From the NCBI GenBank assembly GCA_021186555.1, contig JAJKFL010000031.1, positions 21,828,952 through 21,892,951 of the forward strand: a stretch of 64,000 nt of DNA, in the 5' to 3' direction. The notes below the pieces were generated by a model. That model did not search any database. It was not told where the DNA came from and was given only the letters and a program-made list of their open reading frames with translations. Shown in pieces: positions 53,011-64,000 of this stretch; the first letter of the stretch is position 1; each line of letters begins with the position of its first letter. The DNA is from Reticulitermes speratus (Eukaryota; Arthropoda; Insecta; Blattodea; Rhinotermitidae). Both the position numbers and the translations under genes were made by a program.

Positions 53011-56000
53011 CCATTTAAATTTGATAATTTTAATAATTGCAATATCATCTGATTGAACAAAAGTGCAATAAAATATGCATACAGGAATACACACGCCTGT
53101 AGAGAAAACGAAAGAGGCGTTTTAACAATCCATTTAAAATTAAATTAGAGTTTAATTTCAAAGGCATAATTCCTGAATATAATAAAAAGTTTAAGTTTTT
53201 AAAAGAGTAACACGTAATTAAACGAACTCAGTGCTCAAACACTTCTAATAGTGTTCAATCTTGTTATTGGTTTGCAGTCAGTATTACCAACATGGCCAAT
53301 GACCTAATTACTGGGACGTAGAATAGAGAGAGAAACAACACCATTCACTGTCATATTATTAAACTTTGTAAGAGGGATTACAAAAGCTGCAGCGGTGTTG
53401 CTGTAAAAAGCGCAAAAGTGCGCGAAAAGTGACCCACACCATCTGGACGACAGCGACTCGATACCGGGCAAGAAAAAAATATTTCACTTCGTCATTAATT
53501 CCGTATAGGTTCTGGTGCCACCCTGGCTTCTTTTCACCTTCACGTCTTTTAAGAGTCTTAGTAATGAGAACATAGCTTTTTAAAAAGTGTGAACACGTTC
53601 CACGTTTTGCAAGATTATAATTCGCTTCATTTAAAAATTCGTTTCGTCAAATTCATAGATGCATGAATGGCTATGTTTTGGAATGAGAAATCAACAGTGA
53701 ATATTTTAAGCAGGGTAAACGTGACATTAATTTATGCCTTATGGGTGAGCCAAACATCATGGGAGAAGTAGCTGAGTCTTCCGCCCGAGTCCGTTTTCGC
53801 AAAAGGAACTTCTTTCTAGTATGATGCAACGTGTTTCCAAAAGTACCTTTATTTATATGTGCGTTTAACAGAACGGAAATTTAAATCGAGCAAATTTCAG
53901 TATTATCTACCAGTGACATGCATATGCTACCAATACATTACTGCCATCATAAACAAATCGTATTTTCAGTCCGAAAACCAAAAGTAAGAAAACCTACCTC
54001 ATTTAGTTGCAATGTAAAAGTTTGATGCGTGCGACATTCAAGTAAATTCTCTGCTACCACTAAACAGGACATCCACACACATAAATCGCATTAAAAGTAT
54101 CACGCTGTATGCACCTCCACATTACCAGCTGCGGCACAAATTCAAGGATACATAACACTATTGCCAACATAAATTTTCTCTATGCAGTGACTATCACAAA
54201 GGTCTCCTATTACTCTAATTCTTAGATCAGGGCCTACTTAATCTGACGTATTATTTCAGTTTCTAGCGGAAGTACTTACGTAAAGAGGAGTCAAAAATTT
54301 AAAAAAGAGCATCCTAACATATATAAAACACATGTAACACCTTCTGTCCAACAAATTAAATCACAATGACTGATATTCGGTCACATTTCTGAGATATGAT
54401 ATAATAATATCCTACTGCAATTAAGGGAATTTCGTGTTCTTTTTTCCCTGAAGAGTGTGTTTTAAAAATAACTCAGTAAGATAATCATCATTCTACGTTT
54501 CTAAATTTATTTTCCCGCCGACCACCAGTCTGTAATAAATACTTAATTATTCAAAAAGATAATAAACCTGCTGAAATAGGGTTTGTTGAAAAGATATGTG
54601 GAAAAACATTTGACGAAATATACAGAAATTAACTATACGTTAAAGAGCATGATATTAAAAACACGCGAACGTGCGTAACAATCATCTTCACTTTATCATC
54701 AATGTTAAATGCTTATCCGAATCTTAAGAGAAGGCGATTATATAACATGCGAATTCCATCACTTTTATTTCTGCACTGAAAAGCTATTAAGAACTGACAT
54801 GACGCAAAGCAAGCTCAATGATGAACAATCAAAGACTGCATAAATACTTTCATAAATCTAGTGAAGATCTCTACAATCTTAAAATGACATTTTAACATCC
54901 AACTGATCTCAGGAAGCACAGTCCTTAGGAAACTAACAGTCACTAACTATTCAATAAATTTCTCGACCGCCAGACGTTTAGCAAGAACCTCATATATGAA
55001 TAATAAATTTATTTACTGACGTACGACTAATATTATAGAAATTAAGGGAGATTATATTAATTATTTGTCAACATTATTAACTATCTGAAGCTAAAATAAA
55101 TCTACATTATATATAAAGATTCGTTTGTACCTCACAGAGATCATAGTGTGCTCCCATTATATAGACCAACATAGCAATGCTGTTGTTTATTACCAGAAGC
55201 ATGTGGAACACATAGATGCACTACGTGGGTAAAATGCAGAGCTTTTAGTGAAAAACAAGGCTGTAAATATAATAGCCACTAGCCTTCAAACGGTTAATAA
55301 ACTTCACGACAGTGGTAAAACAGCCTACTTTAAACGAACGACGAGACCCATTAGGAAATCGGATATACCAAACTTCCTAAAAATTAGTTATTTCACTACC
55401 TCTGTTGAAATCGTACAATGAACAGCCTTTACACATGCAATGAAATTAGATTTAGTTTACGCAAAACATAAACTTATAAATCCTTCACAACCGACAACCA
55501 GAGCCACCACCTTATGTATGCCGTCCTCATTAACAACGTCACGATAACATCCCAGCATTGCTTTGCATTAAGAACAAGCTGCTCTGAGCACAAGTCGTAA
55601 AGCCAACTTTGCTACTGCACAATTCACAGTCAGACAGTCCTTACGTCAAAGGTGTCAGATATAACCTCAAATTTGATATCGTCGCCACGTTGGTAACTGG
55701 AGGTCTACAATACAAACAATATGCAAGTGTGTAGACTTGCAGCTTAATTCGCGACTATGTAGCAACCGCTGAGATATTTTTTAGTCAGTATTGGTAATTA
55801 TTATTGGAATGAGCATTGTCCGACCAAAAATCGCGACGCCACATTCAGGGTGTAAACTACAGTAGTTTAGGACAAACTACATAACCAAAAATTTAGACAT
55901 ATGTTCAAATTACCAATAACATTGCTTACTGACTACAACTGCATTAAGCACCGTCAGCGATAAATCAGGTACAGTAATCGTGGAAATTATCGTCGTCCTC

Positions 56001-56789
56001 ATCATAAAGGCAAAATTTATGTTTTTCTGATTGCTATAGGTAGGGGCTTTGCAGATCTACACATCACAATACTTTTATTTAACTCTTGTTTTTACATGTC
56101 ATGTAAACACAAGCAATGACAATCACAACTATATTTGGACAACATGTTTCAGCTCATTCACAAGCCATCAATCATCAAGCACAGGCTAAAAAATATGAGT
56201 ACGTGAGAAAAGGCAAGGCACTTATATACAACACATTATCAACCAAATTGACTGAGATCTCAATCGTATATCGATCTACTGTTATTTCAACCGACACAAA
56301 AACTTATTCGTCTCATAGAATTCAAATCAGACTATAATGATGTGCGATACGTAAGATCTGAGGGCCCCAAGGAAGTGGGTATCAAGTTTATAGTCTCCTG
56401 GAATGTGACACCGTATAGTTTGGTAAATGGTACCAACCTTCTGGAATAATATGCTGCCTCAATCTTCAGGATGTCTTTGCTTTTCAGAAAACCTGACGAA
56501 TCCGTAGGTCAATAAAATGCATACAGACCTACTAAAATTATATGTGCTGAGACCAGTTTATGTTAATCTACAATAAACGAAAATCTAATTGAGCACGTTA
56601 AAACATGTCTTAATGAAACTAATTCCTTGCTTTTTAAATTAAGCTTATTGTGACTTGTTTGGTGGCAAAACTTACGTCCAATCACTCCTTTTGGCGTCTT
56701 TTCTAAGGCCTATTCTAAAGAGATAAACGCAAAGGTGACGCTGTAACACGCTACCGGAGGGGCACAGAAAGATGATTAGAGGTATAACT
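53011..56789. other. Non-genic stretch
   Basis: Long AT-rich region with few open frames. I see no gene, RNA or repeat that I can name. Confidence 0.55.
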
Positions 56790-57030
56790 CTACCCGCGCG
56801 TTAGCATCTGTGCTAGATGAGGATGGATGGTCAACGCCAAACCCTGGCCGTTTTACCCGCAGGAAAGAGACGCGGTAAACATTGTACGGCGGGGGGGGGG
56901 GGGGGGGGGGGGTGGTCCCCAGGGCCGGTCTGGGTGGGTGCGGAAAATCTCGCCCCCACCGGGGTTCAAACCCCGAGCCGTCCAAACCGTAGCGACTCTA
57001 TACCAACTACGCTATCTCGTGAATACTAGG
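56790..57030 (-). repeat. SINE family D with poly-G tract
   Basis: The minus-strand head has box B GGGTTTGAACCCCGGTGG and ends near ATAGCGTAGTTGG. The interior carries an uninterrupted G run (about 56,889-56,912), responsible for the Gly/Pro ORFs seen in several frames. Confidence 0.65.
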
Positions 57031-59929
57031 CGAGGTCCCAGTTACCCTTATCGCATAAAGCAACTTCATATTTCTCATAAGGACGTCACACTATTTATTA
57101 TTCTTAGACAATGCAGTAGGTTTCCGCGAATCCCCTTCAAACCTTTCGCGGATCACAGGTTGAAAATCACTGATTACATCTATCAGTAAATGCAAACAAG
57201 CAAAACAGTTACTACATGGATGAAATCAGGCTTTGTGCATACGATAAGGCAAGAACAGTGCTACTACCACAATATTGTGCTGGGAGGATTATATTTTGCT
57301 ACTAGGATTATGTAGAAGCAAGATCTAAATCTAGAAGACAGTGGGCAATCCTCACTAACACAATCTGATAGCGCTGCAGACAGGTCCGTGTATTTTATCG
57401 TCAGGTTTGTCAAAGGTTTTCTGTGTGTCCAAATCAGTTTTTGTCGTTCCATACAGCGTTACCACGTTCATGAGACTCAGTACGCTGGTCGTCGGAGTGC
57501 TTGCAGTTGCTTACTAGTCTGCCTAACGATGGCATCGTCTTAAAACGACGTGACAAATTCTGCTACCAGTTCACGAATTAAGGTTGGGAGGTCGTTCACA
57601 GAAAACGTAAGATACTTCAAAATGATGGATCTCCTCAGTATCTCAATACTTACGCAGGGAAAGTATCTTCGAAACAATTAAGGTTTTTAACTCCCCCACC
57701 TCTCCCTAATTCACCTTAATATTCTAACACCATATTCAACAATCCATAAACTCTGCAGTTTATAACCCGCCTTTGATTAACCCACGTATTCTTTGGACTC
57801 CTTTAAAGCTCAGTGGTTACTATACATACCTCCAGATTTTACGCGAAGTACACTACATTCTGCCCACAGAATATATATATATGTGTGTTCCGTATGATTA
57901 CCACAACATAGTAAGATGATTTCCCAGCACAAAACTGACCGACTGGTTTTTGTAATGGAGAGGGAGTGTGTTTACTGCCCGGTACGAGCTAAATATTTAA
58001 ATAAAATTCAAGTTAAATTTAGCCTTCAAAGTGTTTTGACGATTAAACACGTATACTTTTAAATTCTACACTGAAGCAAATTTTGAGAAATACTGTATGG
58101 TTAACCAACTAATTTAACAGATTTTTTTTTCTATTAACACTGTCTATTTTAGCAGTCACAAGTTTACACCTTTCAGGTCTTTACGCTTTACTTTCCTTGT
58201 CATTACATCCTACACTAAACACCTTTTGTCCGAGCTCCCTCTCATCATAAGAGTGCAACCGACAGTTGTCTTTAAGACCACTTTGTTCTGCAATGTGTCA
58301 TCGTGTGCTCTGATACAGATACAAAACTGCACGGTGTCCCAACCCAGAATATCAATAACCACTGCCGTGAGGACGTCAAATCTTGCGAGGCATTTTGATC
58401 AATTCTTGGATTATTTAAGTAACTTATATCAACTGAACACGCACTTCAGTGAGGTTATGACTGTTAAACTCGGAAGAACCCAAAACGTTTAGTCTGACGT
58501 ATTTTACCTAATACAACAGTCTGTCTGGACGATCGGGATAAACACACGGATAAACTGAGTAGGATTCACACAGAAATAAAACGTACATGAATCCTCAGCT
58601 CCAAATTCTACGGATACTCTGTTAAAAATGGGTAATTTCCGGTCATTATTGTTTCTGTGAACAACGGATTGAATAAATTAGGACAGACAGACAGAGAAAA
58701 GAGAACGGTAGTCATAAAGCAGTGAACCAGCATGCGATATCAATACTTGTGGACACTAAAGTGTATCAGGCCACTTAAGAGTTACTGTATCCTGATGTTA
58801 GCAGGCCAGTCAAGTTACATTCCCTTCATATACCATGGTTCAGTAAGTTAAGACAGATAATATTTCATTTTAGTATGTCTGACTGCGTTAAGTGCAGCAA
58901 AGTGCTAAACACGAACAAAATGTAAGAAGTGGTAGACAGACAGGATTGTACAGAGGAAGGAACGCTGAGGGAAGGGGAAAGTGAATCGTCAAATGCAAAC
59001 CGAAAACACTATTTGTTCAAGATAGAGACTTTACTGGCCTTGGTTGCTTCATTTCGTTGCGGATATAAATATTCGGATTCGTAACATTAGGAGCGATGTT
59101 TATTACAGTGATATAGTGTTTTGATATTGTTGATTCCGTGCAACATACTACACTTATTAAGAAAGCAACTACTTGCACATACAAAGCATATACATACATA
59201 CATATATACGTACGTATATACATATGATATTCCCGCCTACATCATCGCGGTCGACCGCCGAAATATGCAGGAGGGACTACCATATATGTATATATGTTTT
59301 GTATGCGCAAGTAGTTTTTATTTTACTAAAATAAGTGAAATACTGGTTTAAAATTTTCTGCGGTTCTAACTCATACATAAAATATGCCAAAATATTTAGT
59401 ACACACAAACAAGGCCTGGAAACAAACAGTTATTGTGACACAAAAGCGAAGAACATTAAGAATAAGCAGAAAGACAGGCGGCAGAGCGTTTATGAGCAAG
59501 AGAGAGGCGTAGCCCCTTATAAACCAGATGAATTATGCACAAAAATAAAATGCCCCTGTCCGACAACACGTAATACAAAATTATGTGTCCTGGTATCAAA
59601 ATTACCCTACTAATCTATGCCTATACCATTTATTAGAAATCAATATCAATAAAAATAAAGAAAATGATGAACAAGGACAAGCATACGGATACAAATGAAT
59701 GACAGCGGAATTCATCAAGCCAATATAAAGGACACAGACTTGACTGCAGTTGCCAGTAAATCTACCAGGTTAATATTTTAGTGCTACTATCGCAAAAGAG
59801 CGACGGTTTTTGCCAAGTTTTAAGATATGCCCTGCCCCCCCCCCCCTCCCTAACCCCAAATCCGAGTTCCGCAGCCAATGGAATATACATATAGGACTAG
59901 AGAGGCAAGGGAAGCACAGGACACAGACA

Positions 59930-59969
<40 letters not shown>

Positions 59970-60220
59970 AGGAGAATGACGGAAAATAGGACAGTGCGAA
60001 TGAAAAAGTAGACAAACGAAAAATAAGATGAAAAAGGAGCCGCAGGAAAATAAAAAAAAACAGCCAAAAAAGGCAGATTGGAAAAAAGAGGTATAAAGTC
60101 TCAGGGAAGTACAGCACTAACAAAAAAAATTAACAGAAAGTCAAAAGGTCGGACAGAGTTTGCGAGGGAGGAGAAAATAAAAGAGAGATGAGAAGACAAG
60201 CGGAGTTAAAGGGCTGTATA
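57031..60220. other. Non-genic stretch
   Basis: Holds a poly-C tract (about 59,834-59,846) and a (CA)n microsatellite (about 59,931-59,967). No supported gene. Confidence 0.5.
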
Positions 60221-60804
60221 CAGGGTGATCCGAGAGGAAAGATCAATATTTTTGGAGGTGATAGTAGCGGTCACTTTGAGAAAAAAGTTCATATGAACAT
60301 GTGTCTAATTCTGAATGGTTACCGAGATAGAGCTGTTTCAATCTACAAATACAAAAGCATTGTAAATGGTAATAAAGAAAATTACTGTTAATTTATTTTT
60401 ATTTTTATTCGATGTTTAAATGACAAATTTGTTACGCGGAAACAACAAATTTGTTAGAATTCACAATAAATGTTCCAAAATCCTAGGGCCATCCTCAATG
60501 CATTACAACTCGTGTGCGACGATCGCGCGTGGTTCTTCTGAGTTGCTCTTCACGTTTCTTTATGCGGGCAGCAGCATCCAAAATGCGAGCGAGCAATTTG
60601 TCTCAAGTATCCACCTTTCTTTTGTTAACTTCGCTCTTCATCCAACCCCAGAAACAATAATCCGACGGAGTTAGTTCTGGATATTCAAACCGCTCTATCT
60701 CGGTAACCATTCAGAATTACACATACGTACATATTAACTCTTTTCTCACCATGACCGATAGTATTACGTACCAAAACATTCACCTTTCCTCCTGACTCAC
60801 CCTC
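60221..60804 (-). mobile_element. Deleted mariner-like element with long inverted ends
   Basis: 584 bp flanked by TA (60,219-60,220 and 60,805-60,806). The ends CAGGGTGATCCGAGAGGAAAG and ...CTTTCCTCCTGACTCACCCT are imperfect inverted repeats extending about 120 bp. Between them, about 60,440-60,680 on the minus strand, lies a transposase C-terminal remnant with TPSDYCFWGWMKSEVNKRKVDT and AARIKKREEQLRR plus stops. The N-terminal two thirds of the gene are missing. Confidence 0.8.
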
Positions 60805-62443
60805 TATAATAAAGAAGAGGGAACATTCAAGGGCTGGAGAGATTAAAACGGCGAATGACAAATTGATTGAGCAAGGTATTAAAAATTGAAATGAGAGATA
60901 AATGGAAGAGGACAGTTAAAAGATACACAGATACAGAAGGTGAACCAATTATAATACGAAAGTGAAAACAGAAGTGGGAAGAAAAGACGGAAATAAAAAC
61001 GCACAGAAGAAGTGCAGTGTCAGCAAGGATGGGAGAGATATTAGAAGGGAAAGGAAACGAATATAAAATTAGAAACAGCCGTTACAGTGTATAAAATTTG
61101 ATGAATATCGATAGGAAAAAAGGTCACAAAGCTTATAAAAAGGCACAAAAGCCCCACCCTCTTTTCAACACCTCTGCGGCGTTTCTAAATACTACGTTTG
61201 TACATAAAGGATTAATTTGATCAGAACAGAATGAGTAGCTGCGTCGGTGACAATTTTTAAACTGTCTGGATTTAAATAAATGCTTCAGAACTTGAATGGA
61301 TTGGCAGTCTTTTGTAAAAATGTGTTCATCATGAACTCGATACTATAAATAATATGTTGTTAAAAGTCGGGTCACGAGTGCTGCAAACACGTAATAGTCA
61401 TGTGCCTGCTTCAGCAAGAACAGACGCACGGGAGGTAGCGCCAGGAGTGCATAGTTGGCACCGGCCCAGTGGCTCCGTCATCGGTGCCAAAACTAAGAAA
61501 AAGAACAGAAGGAACCCACAAGATGACAGCCGACAAAAAAAGTGAAACTAAGAACACCGGATACGATCATGTGGTTCCTGCGCAAGACTCCATCAGTCTG
61601 TGACGTAAAGAGTCGCTGAGAACTCGAAAATATATAAGGCAGTACATTCTTCATGGCCCTTACTCCTGCAACTGATTTTTTGCCTCTCACACTGACTATG
61701 TGTTAAGTAGGCTATAGCTGAATTATTCAGGGGAAAATGATTAAATGCATCGTTATTAAAATTAGGTACTGCCATCAATATTTTATTATCAATGCCACTT
61801 AAAACTACTTGGCTGAAGAAAACTGTTCACGTATCCAAAACTATAAACCTTACTAACTGACATGTATTATAATAAAACAAATTATACATTCAGCGATACA
61901 ATAATTTTCATTACTTTTTACCTCAGGTTCCTTCATTTTTCCTTAAATGGCGGGTTTTAATTATAATCACGTGGCCTAAATTAGGTCTTACGTAAACAGA
62001 TTTGGACGTATGCTATTATGTGTCCCTATATTTTCTCCTTATAGTACTAAGCATTTCTTAAACTCGGTATGAATATCAGATCGTTCAACGCCAGCTGAAG
62101 GCCAATTCCTACTGTCTATAATACCAACATGGCGGTCGTGAAAGCTTCTGACGTACAAACAACAATAGCGGGACTTCATGTACAAGTCTAAATTTCGTAT
62201 CGTTATATACACGTAAAATCTGATATAAGCGAGTGAATTTGTGTGTGTGTGTTATGATATGTTTTATAAAGCTTTCTATTCATATAAATACTCGTAAGTA
62301 AATTTCATTGTCGTTAACACTTTTCAGCACTGATTACCTATAAGAATAACATGCTAATTTAATACTTATTCATGAAGAGTTCTAACTCGTGGGTCAATGT
62401 AATACCTAACAGAATTTTAACTTATTATTAGCAATTAATTTTA
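60805..62443. other. Non-genic stretch
   Basis: Nothing supported. Confidence 0.5.
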
Positions 62444-62933
62444 GGCGCGTTCGCAAAATTGCGAAAAGCCACTATTAGTTTCGCCATTACTGTCCGTCTG
62501 TCAGCATGGAACAACTCGGCTCCCACTGGACGGGTTTTCATTAAATTCGAAATTTGAGTATTTTTCGAAAATCTGTCAAGAAAAGTCAAGTTCATTAAAA
62601 TCTGACAATAATAACGGGTACTTTACATGAATACCTATGTACATTTATGATAATATTTCGCTGAATTATTCTCAGAATGAGAAATGTTTCAGACAAATAT
62701 TGTAGAGAAAACCAAACACACGTTTTATGTTCTGTAACATTCCCCCCCCCCCCCGAAAATCGTGCCGTTTAAGAGATAATGTGGAATAATACTGTACATC
62801 CAGACAGGTCACAGATGACAATATAATACGGCGCATGCGCTTTGTATACTGGAAAACTAAGGCTGCAGACACACACTCAGAATATGTAATACTTGTTGCT
62901 TTTCCACGGCAGCAATAGTTACGCGAACGCGCC
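62444..62933 (+). repeat. Dispersed repeat R, copy 3
   Basis: Tips GGCGCGTTCGC (62,444-62,454) and GCGAACGCGCC (62,923-62,933) are perfect 11-bp inverted repeats. The body matches 49,099-49,591 and 6,937-7,432. Confidence 0.88.
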
Positions 62934-64000
62934 TCAATGTTACGTTAGACGTACATTGCCTGGCTTGTTAAAAATTACAAATAAGAAGAATTTCCAAACT
63001 GAGCTCACAAGCCTACTTTCCTACTAGCTTCGTACTGAAAATTTCTAGCTCTGCACATCTATTAGCTACTATTACTAATTTTTATCGCATTCTTGTAAAG
63101 GCACTATTAGGCACATTAAGAACAGATTCTGTATACGTGAAATTTTTCTCACATAACCTCAAACTTCGCATCATCTCTATGTTTGTAAATACTAACTTAT
63201 GAACTGTCAAAGTCGTATGTATATCTATGTATGTTTATTGCGTATTTTCGTACCAACTTTCACATAGCTATTTCCAATCGCTCATCAGTTGTCACTAACA
63301 AACCGAAACCTAAAGAAAATATTCCCACAGCTACCAGCTTCATGTTTTGCATTCCCCCAAAGCATTTCCTTAATAAAACGCATATATTCCCACGACCTAT
63401 TACCGTGCATCGTTTCAGGTCCCTAAAGTGTCGCTAGTGTCACTCTTGCTTCACATGTTCGCGTGTCCGCCATGTTGTTATTATGGATTGTAAGAAATTA
63501 TAGAGTAAGGAGTTTGGTTTCCCTCCTTATGGTCCTAAAGGTTTCGTGGAAATTTGCCACACGTTTGAAAGACTTAAATGGATACACACACATAATATAA
63601 ACATATAATATTATGATTTAATGAGCTAACTTTTTCCTTTACAGGAAAGAAAATGTGTTAAGAATTACGAAGGGGATACTATTGTGTTTCTGGAAAAAAG
63701 TATAACTTCAATTTATCGTTAGAAGAGGGATATTGCTATGAAAATTTTTACTTTTTAAGTATGCACAAAGCATGTGCTAACTCTGGCCATTGAATGTGAT
63801 ACCACAAGGCAAAGTACGTGTACGTTTCTGAGGTAACGTGACTTATATTTAGGATAACGCCTATTATTAAAGGTTAAACTCCACTAGACCGTTGCGTCAT
63901 CAGGTGAAAATGTTTCAAATCGTTGTACTTCCCTGAGTTCAATGTCCTCTTCTATTTGTTTGGACGACTTCGCGTGAAGAATTATTTAAATGTCAATGCC
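62934..64000. other. Non-genic stretch at window end
   Basis: About 40 bp of R homology continue past 62,933. Nothing else is supported. Confidence 0.5.

Overview
The window is repeat-rich animal (most likely insect) nuclear DNA into which a complete Maverick/Polinton element (polintovirus, adintovirus-like) has inserted. The insect assignment is an inference. It rests on spliced host exons with multi-kilobase introns, four tRNA-derived SINE families, TA-flanked mariner- and Tigger-type elements, and a Polinton of the kind common in arthropods. I cannot name the species.

Layout. 1-15,064: a minisatellite, dispersed repeats and four phase-compatible exons of one unrecognised host gene on the minus strand (15,064-14,867; 6,720-6,586; 5,292-5,051; 2,761-2,593). 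15,065-23,302: intergenic or intronic repeats. 23,309-37,364: a 14,056-bp Polinton bounded by a 6-bp target duplication (GTCGGT at 23,303-23,308 and 37,365-37,370). Its terminal inverted repeats (TIRs) are about 1.36 kb, start 5'-AG and end CT-3', and are identical by eye apart from two homopolymer lengths. 37,371-64,000: repeat-rich DNA with no confident gene.

Inside the Polinton eleven genes lie on the plus strand: protein-primed DNA polymerase B, packaging ATPase, a small basic protein with a hydrophobic tail, a DUF8207-type protein, a retroviral-type integrase with a chromodomain, penton (minor capsid), a pVI/pX-like protein, a double jelly-roll major capsid protein, an adenain-like protease, and two uncharacterised proteins. 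The last of these may be a duplicated PC4-like single-strand DNA-binding protein. Together they form a replication module (PolB, possible SSB), an integration module (integrase, TIRs) and a virion module (capsid, penton, protease, ATPase, pVI-like protein). Several neighbours overlap as TAATG or ATGA. The ATPase and pVI-like genes are frame-broken near their N-termini, so this copy may be unable to make virions unless the breaks are assembly errors.

The most unusual signals are in the TIRs. Each holds a decayed copy of a SINE family that also occurs in the flanking genome. Each also has a subterminal array of GTAAACAA-CCC motifs spaced near whole helical turns, interleaved with AGGTCA inverted repeats, one of which matches the ecdysone-response-element consensus exactly.
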